Shown here piece by piece: positions 24,524 to 33,831 of a DNA stretch of 64,000 bases; positions within the stretch are counted from its first letter, which is position 1; the number at the start of each line of letters is the position of its first letter. Source of the DNA: Fasciola hepatica (lineage: Eukaryota; Platyhelminthes; Trematoda; Plagiorchiida; Fasciolidae); NCBI GenBank assembly GCA_948099385.1, contig CANUEZ040000203.1:372001-436000 (forward strand), in the 5' to 3' direction. The notes under the pieces are model-generated. The model saw only the letters and a list, made by a program, of their open reading frames with translations, ran no database searches and was not told where the DNA came from. A program made the position numbers and the translations under genes.

Positions 24524-26215
24524 TTGTGGTTTGGGTGTTCGACTGACATTCGTTCACCCCAACCCTTGTTCGTGTCCCCGTGTGGGCTCTGTCCATGTGC
24601 AATGCTCATGATTCCCTTAGCGGATCAAACAGCTGTACAGTGCTTCCATAATTTTCAATGGTCAGTTCAGTGTTCAAGCTGCATGGAGAATCATATTTTA
24701 CAAATCTACTCTGCTACTGCTCTATTGCATTGTATGAGCAATCTGTGTGGATTGTTCATAAAGGAATGCCTTGGTTTTACTAAGGCCCATAAATAGAGAA
24801 GTGGTGGAACATAGAATTGGATCGGTGTGCGAGAATTTAGTTGTTACCATTCAAAGCGAAAGCGAAAGCCGAAGCCAATTTGGGGATTGTGCTATATCAT
24901 GTATTGTATATGTTGAACAATGCGTTGAGACTCATATCGGATAGCCTTGTGGTTTGGGTGCTCGACTGACATTCGTTCACCCCAACCCTTGTTCGTGTCC
25001 CCGTGTGGGCTCTGTCCATGTGCAATGCTCATGATTCCCTTCGCGGATCAAACAGCTGTACAGTGCTTTGATAATTTTCAATGGTCAGTTCAGTGTTCAA
25101 GCTGCATGGAGAATCATATTATGCAAATCTACTCTGCTACTGCTCTATTGCATTGTATGAGCAATCTGTGTGGATTGTTCATAAGGGAATGCCTTGGTTT
25201 TACTTAGGCCCATAAATAGAGAAGTGATGGAACATAGGATTGGATCGGTGTGCGAGAATTTGGTTGTTACCGTTCAAAGCGAAAGCGAAAGCCGAAGCCA
25301 ATTTGGGGATTGTGCTATATCATGTATTGTATATGTTGAACAAAGCGTTGAGACCCATATCGGATAGCCTTGTGGTTTGGGTGTTCGACTGACACACGTT
25401 CACCCCAACCCTTGTTCGTGTTCCCGTGTGGGCTCTGTCCATGTGCAATGCTCATGATTCCCTTAGCGGATCAAACAGCTGTACAGTGCTTTGATAATTT
25501 ACAATGGTCAGTTCAGTGTTCAAGCTGCATGGAGAATCATATTATACAAATCTACTCTGCTACTGCTCTATTGCATTGTATGAGCAATCTGTGTGGATTG
25601 TTCATAAAGGAATGCCTTGGTTTTACTAAGGCCCATAAACAGAGAAGTGGTGGAACATAGAATTGGATCGGTGTGCGAGAATTTGGTTGTTACCGTTCAA
25701 AGCGAAAGCGAAAGCCGAAGCCAATTTGGGGATTGTGCTATATCATGTAGTGTATATGTTGAACAAAGCGTTGAGACTCATATCGGATAGCCTTGTGGTT
25801 TGGGTGCTCGACTGACATTCGTTCACCCCAACCATTGTTCGTGTCACCGTGTGGGCTCTGTCCATGTGCAATGCTCATGATTCCCTTAGCGGATCAAACA
25901 GCTGTACAGTGCTTCCATCATTTTCAACGGTCAGTTCAGTGTTCAAGCTGCATGGAGAATCATATTATACAAATCTACTCTGCTACTGCTCTATTGCATT
26001 GTATGAGCAATCTGTGTGGATTGTTCATAAAGGAATGCCTTGGTTTTACTAAGGCCCATAAATAGAGAAGTGGTGGAACATAGAATGGGATCGGTGTGCG
26101 AGAATTTAGTTGTGACCATTCAAAGCGAAAGCGAAAGCCGAAGCCAATTTCGGGATTGTGCTATATCATGTATTGTATATGTTGAACAATGCGTTGAGAC
26201 TCATATCGGATAGCC
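24524..26215. repeat. 4-monomer higher-order repeat, copy 2 (1,692 bp)
   Basis: Monomers 24524, 24947, 25370 and 25793 match copy 1 in order. The fourth has TCACCGTGTGG and GCATGGAG instead of TCTGCGAGTG and GCATGCAG. GATCGATGTG just before the unit (24,398) reappears at about 31,591, linking this region to the island at 31.3 kb. Confidence 0.83.
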
Positions 26216-27484
26216 TTGTGGTTTGGGTGCTCGACTGACATTCGTTCACCCCAACCCTTGTTCGTGTCCCCGTGTGGGCTCTGTCCATGTGCAATGCTCA
26301 TGATTCCCTTAGCGGATCAAACAGCTGTACAGTGCTTCCATAATTTTCAATGGTCAGTTCAGTGTTCAAGCTGCATGGAGAATCATATTATACAAATCTA
26401 CTCTGCTACTGCTCTATTGCATTGTATGAGCAATCTGTGTGGATTGTTCATAAAGGAATGCCTTGGTTTTACTAAGGCCCATAAATAGAGAAGTGGTGGA
26501 ACATAGAATGGGATCGGTGTGCGAGAATTTAGTTGTGACCATTCAAAGCGAAAGCGAAAGCCGAAGCCAATTTGGGGATTGTGCTATATCATGTATTGTA
26601 TATGTTGAACAATGCGTTGAGACTCATATCGGATAGCCTTGTGGTTTGGGTGCTCGACTGACATTCGTTCACCCCAACCCTTGTTCGTGTCCCCGTGTGG
26701 GCTCTGTCCATGTGCAATGCTCATGATTCCCTTAGCGGATCAAACAGCTGTACAGTGCTTCCATCATTTTCAACGGTCAGTTCAGTGTTCACGCTGCATG
26801 CAGAATCATATTATACAAATCTACTCTGCTACTGCTCTATTGCATTGTATGAGCAATCTGTGTGGATTGTTCATACGGGAATGCCTTGGTTTTACTTAGG
26901 CCCATAAATAGAGAAGTGACAGAACATAGGATTGGATCGGTGTGCGAGAAATTGGTTGTTACCGTTCAAAGCGAAAGCGAAAGCCGAAGCCAATTTGGGG
27001 ATTGTGCTATATCATGTAGTGTATATGTTGAACAAAGCGTTGAGACCCATATCGGATAGCCTTGTGGTTTGGGTGTTCGACTGACATTCGTTCACCCCAA
27101 CTCTTGTTCGTGTCCACGATCGGGCTCTGTCCATGTGCAATGCTCATGATTCCCTTAGCGGATCAAACAGCTGTACAGTGCTTCCATAATTTTCAATGGT
27201 CGGTTCAGTGTTCAAGCTGCATGGAGAATCATATTTTACAAATCTACTCTGCTACTGCTCTATTGCATTGTATGAGCAATCTGTGTGGATTGTTCATAAA
27301 GGAATGCCTTGGTTTTACTAAGGCCCATAAATAGAGAAGTGGTGGAACATAGAATTGGATCGGTGTGCGAGAATTTAGTTGCTACCATTCAAAGCGAAAG
27401 CGAAAGCCGAAGCCAATTTGGGGATTGTGCTATATCATGTATTGTATATGTTGAACAATGCGTTGAGACTCATATCGGATAGCC
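26216..27484. repeat. 4-mer region, incomplete third copy (monomers 26216, 26639, 27062)
   Basis: Monomer 26216 follows the first monomer of the 4-mer, but 26639 and 27062 do not continue in order. AGAATGGGATCGG with TTAGTTGTGACC occurs near 26,083 and again near 26,506, exactly one monomer apart, and once more near 32,429. Monomer 26639 has private CACGCTGCATGC and TCATACGGG; 27062 has private TCCACGATCGGG near 27,113. Confidence 0.8.
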
Positions 27485-28759
27485 CTGTGGTTTGGGTGTT
27501 CGACTGACATTCGTTCACCCCAACCCTTGTTCGTGTCCCCGTGTGGGCTCTGTCCATGTGCAATGCTCATGATTTCCTTAGCGGATCAAACAGCTGTACA
27601 GTGCTTCCATAATTTTTCAATAGTCAGTTCAGTGTTCAAGCTGCATGCAGAATCATATTATACAAATCTACTCTGCTACTGCTCTATTGCATTGTATGAG
27701 CAATCTGTGCGGATTGTTCATAAGGGAATGCCTTGGTTTTACTTAGGCCCATAAATAGAGAAGTGGTGGAACATAGGATTGGATCGGTGTGCGAGAATTT
27801 GGTTGTTACCGTTCAAAGCGAAAGCGAAAGCCGAAGCCAATTTGGGGATTGTGCTATATCATGTATTGTATATGTTGAACAAAGCGTTGAGACCCATATC
27901 GGATAGCCTTGTGGTTTGGGTGTTCGACTGACATTCGTTCACCCCAACCCTTGTTCGTGTCCCCGTGTGGGCTCTGTCCATGTGCAATGCTCATGATTTC
28001 CTTAGCGGATCAAACAGCTGTACAGTGCTTCCATAATTTTTCAATGGTCAGTTCAGTGTTCAAGCTGCATGGAGATTCATATTATACAAATCTACTCTGC
28101 TACTGCTCCATTGCATTGTATGAGCAATCTGTTTGGATTGTTCATAAGGGAATGCCTTGGTTTTACTTAGGCCCATAAATAGAGAAGTGATGGAACATAG
28201 GATTGGATCGGTGTGCGAGAATTTGGTTGTTACCGTTCAAAGCGAAAGCGAAAGCCGAAGCCAATTTGGGGATTGTGCTATATCATGTATTGTATATGTT
28301 GAACAAAGCGTTGAGACCCATATCGGATAGCCTTGTGGTTTGGGTGTTCGACTGACATTCGTTCACCCCAACCCTTGTTCGTGTCCCCGTGTGGGCTCTG
28401 TCCATGTGCAATGCTCATGATTTCCTTAGCGGATCAAACAGCTGTACAGTGCTTCGATAATTTTCAATGGTCAGTTCAGTGTTCTAGCTGCATGGAGAAT
28501 CATATTATACAAATCTACTCTGCTACTGCTCTATTGCATTGTATGAGCAATCTGTGTGGATTGTTCATAAGGGAATGCCTTGGTTTTACTTAGGCCCATA
28601 AATAGAGAAGTGATGGAACATAGGATTGGATCGGTGTGCGAGAATTTGGTTGTTACCGTTCAACACGAAAGCGAAAGCCGAGGCCAATTTGGGGATTGTG
28701 CTATATCATGTATTGTATATGTTGAACAAAGCGTTGAGACCCATATCGGATAGCCTTGT

Positions 28760-28796
28760 GGTTTGGGTGTTCGACTGACATTCGTTCACCCCAACC
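28760..28796 (+). repeat. Imperfect 10-bp inverted repeat with 17-nt spacer, present in every monomer region
   Basis: The left arm GGTTTGGGTG (28760-28769) pairs with the right arm CACCCCAACC (28787-28796) at 9 of 10 positions; the single mismatch is T against C. The spacer TTCGACTGACATTCGTT contains two TTCG tetramers. The structure recurs about every 423 bp. Some subfamilies weaken it: CAGCCC replaces CACCCC in many monomers from 37 kb onward, CACCTC occurs at 44,871, 47,409 and 50,370, and the left arm is changed at 35.5, 42.7 and 54.2 kb. It could extrude as a hairpin or serve as a protein-binding dyad; that is inference. Confidence 0.75.
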
Positions 28797-28864
28797 CTTG
28801 TTCGTGTCCCCGTGTGGGCTCTGTCCATGTGCAATGCTCATGATTTCCTTAGCGGATCAAACAG

Positions 28865-28872
28865 CTGTACAG
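28865..28872 (+). repeat. CTGTACAG 8-bp palindrome inside CAGCTGTACAG
   Basis: A perfect palindrome CTGTACAG overlaps CAGCTG (a PvuII recognition sequence) and GTAC (RsaI) once per monomer. Variants are subfamily markers: CTGTATAG is common from about 29 to 64 kb, CAGTACAG marks the monomers at 43993, 46531, 49492, 57561 and 58413, and CTTTACAG marks 45262, 47800 and 50761. No function is implied by the sequence alone. Confidence 0.8.
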
Positions 28873-28876
28873 TGCT

Positions 28877-28893
28877 TCCATCATTTTCAATGG
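28877..28893 (+). repeat. Hypervariable patch of the monomer
   Basis: Monomer positions 122-138 hold more alternative forms than any other segment. Examples are CCATAATTTTCAATGG, CCATCATTTTCAATGG, CGATAATTTTC, TGATAATTTTC, CAATCAATCTCACTGG, CAATCGATCTCACTGG, CCATAATTTTTCAATAG (one base longer), CCAAAATTTTTCAATAG and GCATAATTTTC. These forms are the best single tag for following monomers through the higher-order repeats. The CAATCAATCTCACTGG form differs at many clustered positions from the common form, which suggests exchange with a separate monomer lineage rather than stepwise mutation. Confidence 0.85.
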
Positions 28894-28930
28894 TCAGTTC
28901 AGTGTTCAAGCTGCATGGAGAATCATATTA

Positions 28931-28960
28931 TACAAATCTACTCTGCTACTGCTCTATTGC
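28931..28960 (+). repeat. Nearly invariant core of the monomer
   Basis: Monomer positions 176-205, from TACAAATCTACTCTGC through TACTGCTCTATTGC, are almost unchanged in all copies. The exceptions I noticed are few: T-to-C near 9,901 (CCACTCTGC), CTCCATTGC near 28,109, TTGAATTG near 10,774, TTGTATTG near 1,860 and 6,112, TGCAAATC near 23,430 and 25,122, and TTCAAATC at 57,308 and 58,160. The segment lies about 40 bp from the hypervariable patch, so low variation here is not explained by homogenisation of the monomer as a whole. It may be a binding site under constraint; no known protein motif was recognised. Confidence 0.75.
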
Positions 28961-28974
28961 ATTGTATGAGCAAT
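28956..28974 (+). repeat. Short inverted repeat ATTGC-9 nt-GCAAT
   Basis: ATTGC (28956-28960) and GCAAT (28970-28974) are perfect inverted arms around a 9-nt spacer ATTGTATGA, directly at the end of the invariant core. It is present in nearly all monomers; the spacer alternates between ATTGTATGA and ATTGCATGA by subfamily. The arms are short and could be chance. Confidence 0.4.
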
Positions 28975-30447
28975 CTGTGTGGATTGTTCATAAGGGAATG
29001 CCTTGGTTTTACTTAGGCCCATAAATAGAGAAGTGATGGAACATAGGATTGGATCGGTGTGCGAGAATTTGGTTGTTAGCGTTCAAAGCCAAAGCGAAAG
29101 CCGTAGCCAATTTGGGGATTGTGCTATATCATGTAGTGCATATGTTGAACAAAGCGTTGAGACCCATATCGGATAGCCTTGTTGTTTGGGTGTTCGACTG
29201 ACATTCGTTCACCCCAACCCTTGTTCGTGTCTGCGAGTGGGCTCTGTCCATGTGCAATGCTCATGATTCCTTTAGCGGATCAAACAGCTGTATAGTGCTT
29301 CCATCATTTTCAATGGTCAGTTCAGTGTTCAAGCTGCATGGAGAATCATATTATACAAATCTACTCTGCTACTGCTCTATTGCATTGTATGAGCAATCTG
29401 TGTGGATTGTTCATAAGGGAATGCCTTGGTTTTACTTAGGCCCATAAATAGAGAAGTGATGGAACATAGGATTGGATCGGTGTGCGAGAATTTGGTTGTT
29501 ACCGTTCAAAGCGAAAGCGAAAGCCGAAGCCAATTTGGGGATTGTGCTATATCATGTATTGTATATGTTGAACAAAGCGTTGAGACCCATATCGGATAGC
29601 CTTGTGGTTTGGGTGTTCGACTGACATTCGTTCACCCCAACCCTTGTTCGTGTCCCCGTGTGGGCTCTGTCCATGTGCAATGCTCATGATTTCCTTAGCG
29701 GATCAAACAGCTGTACAGTGCTTCCATAATTTTCAATGGTCAGTTCAATGTTCAAGCTGCATGGAGAATCATATTATACAAATCTACTCTGCTACTGCTC
29801 TATTGCATTGCATGAGCAATCTGTGTGGATTGTTCATAAGGGAATGCCTTGGTTTTACTTAGGCCCATAAATAGAGAAGTGATGGAACATAGGATTGGAT
29901 CGGTGTGCGAGAATTTGGTTGTTACCGTTCAAAGCGAAAGCGAAAGCCGTAGCCAATTTGGGGATTGTGCTACATCATGTAGTGCATATGTTGAACAAAG
30001 CGTTGAGACCCATATCGGATAGCCTTGTGGTTTGGGTGTTCGACTGACAATCGTTCACCCCAACCCTTGTTCGTGTCCCCGTGTGGGCTCTGTCCATGTG
30101 CAATGCTCATGATTCCCTTAGCGGATCAAACAGCTGTACAGTGCTTGCATAATTTTCAATGGTCAGTTCAGTGTTCAAGCTGCATGGAGAATCATATTAT
30201 ACAAATCTACTCTGCTACTGCTCTATTGCATTGTATGAGCAATCTGTGTGGATTGTTCATAAGGGAATGCCTTGGTTTTACTTAGGCCCATAAATAGAGA
30301 AGTGATGGAACATAGGATTGGATCGGTGTGCGAGAATTTGGTTGTTACCGTTCAAAGCGAAAGCGAAAGCCGAGGCCAATTTGGGGATTGTGCTATATCA
30401 TGTAGTGTATATGTTGAACAAAGCGTTGAGACCCATATCGGATAGCC

Positions 30448-31293
30448 TTGTGGTTTGGGTGTTCGACTGACATTCGTTCACCCCAACTCTTGTTCGTGTC
30501 CCCGTGTGGGCTCTGTCCATGTGCAATGCTCATGATTCCCTTAGCGGATCAAACAGCTGTACAGTGCTTCCATCATTTTCAATGGTCAGTTCAGTGTTCA
30601 AGCTGCATGGAGAATCATATTATACAAATCTACTCTGCTACTGCTCTATTGCATTGTATGAGCAATCTGTGTGGATTGTTCATAAGGGAATGCCTTGGTT
30701 TTACTTAGGCCCATAAATAGAGAAGTGATGGAACATAGGATTGGATCGGTGTGCGAGAATTTGGTTGTTACCGTTCCAAGCGAAAGCGAAAGCCGAAGCC
30801 AATTTGGGGATTGTGCTATATCATGTATTGTATATGTTGAACAAAGCGTTGAGACCCATATCGGATAGCCTTGTGGTTTGGGTGTTCGACTGACATTCGT
30901 TCACCCCAACCCTTGTTCGTGTCCCCGTGTGGGCTCTGTCCATGTGCAATGCTCATGATGTCCTTAGCGGATCAAACAGCTGTACAGTGCTTCCATAATT
31001 TTCAATGGTCAGTTCAGTGTTCAAGCTGCATGGAGATTCATATTATACAAATCTACTCTGCTACTGCTCTATTGCATTGTATGAGCAATCTGTGTGGATT
31101 GTTCATAAGGGAATGCCTTGGTTTTACTTAGGCCCATAAATAGAGAAGTGATGGAACATAGGATTGGATCGGTGTGCGAGAATTTGGTTGTTACCGTTCA
31201 AAGCGAAAGCGAAAGCCGAAGCCAATTTGGGGATTGTGCTATATCATGTAGTGTATATGTTGAACAAAGTGTTGAGACTCATATCGGATAGCC
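30448..31293. repeat. Monomer pair with a copy 2,538 bp downstream (copy 1)
   Basis: Monomers 30448 and 30871 match 32986 and 33409 at an offset of 2,538 bp (six monomers). Shared markers are CCAACTCTTG, GTTCCAAGCG and GAGATTCATAT. Private to this copy is CATGATGTCC near 30,955. Together with the island that follows, the pair forms a six-monomer period. Confidence 0.82.
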
Positions 31294-32985
31294 TTGTGGT
31301 TTGGGTGCTCGACTGACATTCGTTCACCCCAACCATTGTTCGTGTCTGCGAGTGGGCTCTGTCCATGTGCAATGCTCATGATTCCCTTAGCGGATCAAAC
31401 AGCTGTACAGTGCTTCCATAATTTTCAATGGTCAGTTCAGTGTTCAAGCTGCATGCAGAATCATATTATACAAATCTACTCTGCTACTGCTCTATTGCAT
31501 TGTATGAGCAATCTGTGTGGATTGTTCATAAAGGAATGCCTTGGTTTTACTAAGGCCCATAAATAGAGAAGTGGTGGAACATAGGATTGGATCGATGTGC
31601 GAGAATTTGGTTGTTACCGTTCAAAGCGAAAGCGGAAGCCGAAGCCAATTTCGGGATTGTGCTATATCATGTATTGTATATGTTGAACAAAGCGTTGAGA
31701 CCCATATCGGATAGCCTTGTGGTTTGGGTGTTCGACTGACATTCGTTCACCCCAACCCTTGTTCGTGTCCCCGTGTGGGCTCTGTCCATGTGCAATGCTC
31801 ATGATTCCCTTAGCGGATCAAACAGCTGTACAGTGCTTCCATAATTTTCAATGGTCAGTTCAGTGTTCAAGCTGCATGGAGAATCATATTTTACAAATCT
31901 ACTCTGCTACTGCTCTATTGCATTGTATGAGCAATCTGTGTGGATTGTTCATAAGGGAATGCCTTGGTTTTACTAAGGCCCATAAATAGAGAAGTGGTGG
32001 AACATAGAATTGGATCGGTGTGCGAGAATTTAGTTGTTACCATTCAAAGCGAAAGCGAAAGCCGAAGCCAATTTGGGGATTGTGCTATATCATGTATTGT
32101 ATATGTTGAACAAAGCGTTGAGACCCATATCGGATAGCCTTGTGGTTTGGGTGTTCGACTGACACACGTTCACCCCAACCCTTGTTCGTGTTCCCGTGTG
32201 GGCTCTGTCCATGTGCAATGCTCATGATTCCCTTAGCGGATCAAACAGCTGTACAGTGCTTCCATAATTTTCAATGGTCAGTTCAGTGTTCAAGCTGCAT
32301 GGAGAATCATATTTTACAAATCTACTCTGCTACTGCTCTATTGCATTGTATGAGCAATCTGTGTGGATTGTTCATAAGGGAATGCCTTGGTTTTACTTAG
32401 GCCCATAAATAGAGAAGTGGTGGAACATAGAATGGGATCGGTGTGCGAGAATTTAGTTGTGACCATTCAAAGCGAAAGCGAAAGCCGAAGCCAATTTGGG
32501 GATTGTGCTATATCATGTATTGTATATGTTGAACAATGCGTTGAGACTCATATCGGATAGCCTTGTGGTTTGGGTGCTCGACTGACATTCGTTCACCCCA
32601 ACCCTTGTTCGTGTCCCCGTGTGGGCTCTGTCCATGTGCAATGCTCATGATTTCCTTAGCGGATCAAACAGCTGTATAGTGCTTCCATCATTTTCAATGG
32701 TCAGTTCAGTGTTCAAGCTGCATGGAGAATCATATTATACAAATCTACTCTGCTACTGCTCTATTGCATTGTATGAGCAATCTGTGTGGATTGTTCATAA
32801 AGGAATGCCTTGGTTTTACTTAGGCCCATAAATAGAGAAGTGATGGAACATAGGATTGGATCGGTGTGCGAGAATTTGGTTGTTACCGTTCAAAGCGAAA
32901 GCGAAAGCCGAAGCCAATTTGGGGATTGTGCTATATCATGTATTGTATATGTTGAACAAAGCGTTGAGACCCATATCGGATAGCC
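31294..32985. repeat. Island of the 22.8-27.5-kb monomer family
   Basis: Monomers 31294, 31717, 32140 and 32563 carry markers of the 4-mer region 7,193 bp upstream: CAACCATTG with TCTGCGAGTG and GCATGCAG, GATCGATGTG with AGCGGAAGCC, CATATTTTAC, CACACG with GTGTTCCCGTG, TTTACTAAGGCCC, and AGAATGGGATCGG with TTAGTTGTGACC. Monomers on both sides lack most of these. The block was therefore copied or exchanged into the younger surrounding family. Confidence 0.82.
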
Positions 32986-33831
32986 TTGTGGTTTGGGTGT
33001 TCGACTGACATTCGTTCACCCCAACTCTTGTTCGTGTCCCCGTGTGGGCTCTGTCCATGTGCAATGCTCATGATTCCCTTAGCGGATCAAACAGCTGTAC
33101 AGTGCTTCCATCATTTTCAATGGTCAGTTCAGTGTTCAAGCTGCATGGAGAATCATATTATACAAATCTACTCTGCTACTGCTCTATTGCATTGTATGAG
33201 CAATCTGTGTGGATTGTTCATAAGGGAATGCCTTGGTTTTACTTAGGCCCATAAATAGAGAAGTGATGGAACATAGGATTGGATCGGTGTGCGAGAATTT
33301 GGTTGTTACCGTTCCAAGCGAAAGCGAAAGCCGAAGCCAATTTGGGGATTGTGCTATATCATGTATTGTATATGTTGAACAAAGCGTTGAGACCCATATC
33401 GGATAGCCTTGTGGTTTGGGTGTTCGACTGACATTCGTTCACCCCAACCCTTGTTCGTGTCCCCGTGTGGGCTCTGTCCATGTGCAATGCTCATGATTTC
33501 CTTAGCGGATCAAACAGCTGTACAGTGCTTCCATAATTTTCAATGGTCAGTTCAGTGTTCAAGCTGCATGGAGATTCATATTATACAAATCTACTCTGCT
33601 ACTGCTCTATTGCATTGTATGAGCAATCTGTGCGGATTGTTCATAAGGGAATGCCTTGGTTTTATTTAGGCCCATAAATAGAGAAGTGGTGGAACATAGG
33701 ATTGGATCGGTGTGCGAGAATTTGGTTGTTACCGTTCAAAGCGAAAGCGAAAGCCGAAGCCAATTTGGGGATTGTGCTATATCATGTATTGTATATGTTG
33801 AACAAAGCGTTGAGACCCATATCGGATAGCC
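32986..33831. repeat. Monomer pair with a copy 2,538 bp upstream (copy 2)
   Basis: Monomers 32986 and 33409 repeat 30448 and 30871. The second differs by CATGATTTCC, TGTGCGGATTG (33,630) and TTTATTTAGG (33,661); the last two are shared with monomer 33832, so exchange has continued within the neighbourhood. Confidence 0.82.

Larger units (their letters stand above)
28756..29178 (+). repeat. Representative complete satellite monomer (423 bp)
   Basis: This copy is used to define monomer coordinates; position 1 is the T of TTGTGGTTTGGG. In order it holds an imperfect inverted repeat (monomer 5-41), a C-rich segment with the alternative forms TCCCCGTGTG, TCTGCGAGTG and TCTCCGAGTG (about 52-61), a CA/CG variant site in GTCCATGTG (72), a variable site in GATTYCCTT (91), the palindrome CTGTACAG (110-117), a highly variable patch (122-138), a nearly invariant core (176-205), CCCATAAATAGAG (about 273-285), a GA-rich hexamer tract (about 330-350), and a tail ending in CATATCGGATAGCC. 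The length 423 is a multiple of three, but every copy carries stops in all frames. This particular copy has a private AGCCAAAGCG in the hexamer tract and GTAGTGCATATG near its end. Confidence 0.97.
27485..30447. repeat. Seven-monomer block with a distant copy 15,237 bp downstream
   Basis: Monomers 27485, 27909, 28333, 28756, 29179, 29602 and 30025 correspond one to one with 42722, 43146, 43570, 43993, 44416, 44839 and 45262. Shared rare markers are TTTTTCAATAG (27,613), GAGATTCATAT with CTGTTTGGATTG (28,072 and 28,130), GTTCTAGCTG (28,482), CAACACGAAAG with GCCGAGGCC (28,661), GTTAGCGTTC (29,075), GTAGTGCATATG (29,134), TTGCATGAGC (29,807) and GACAATCG (30,047). Monomer 28756 differs most from its partner. 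Confidence 0.85.

Noticed and set aside
28767..28777. RNA polymerase III B box or tRNA/SINE origin in TGTTCGACTGA
   Set aside because: The TTCGA core matches but the flanks do not, no A box lies at a suitable distance upstream, and no cloverleaf, poly-A tail or T-run terminator accompanies it.
28770..28786. CENP-B box in TTCGACTGACATTCG
   Set aside because: The first half fits the TTCG-NNNN-A pattern, but the required CGGG is TTCG here, so only about six of nine key bases match and no better site was found in the monomer.
29028..29040. TATA-like CCCATAAATAGAG as a promoter
   Set aside because: The match is one short AT-rich word with no supporting element or transcript evidence.
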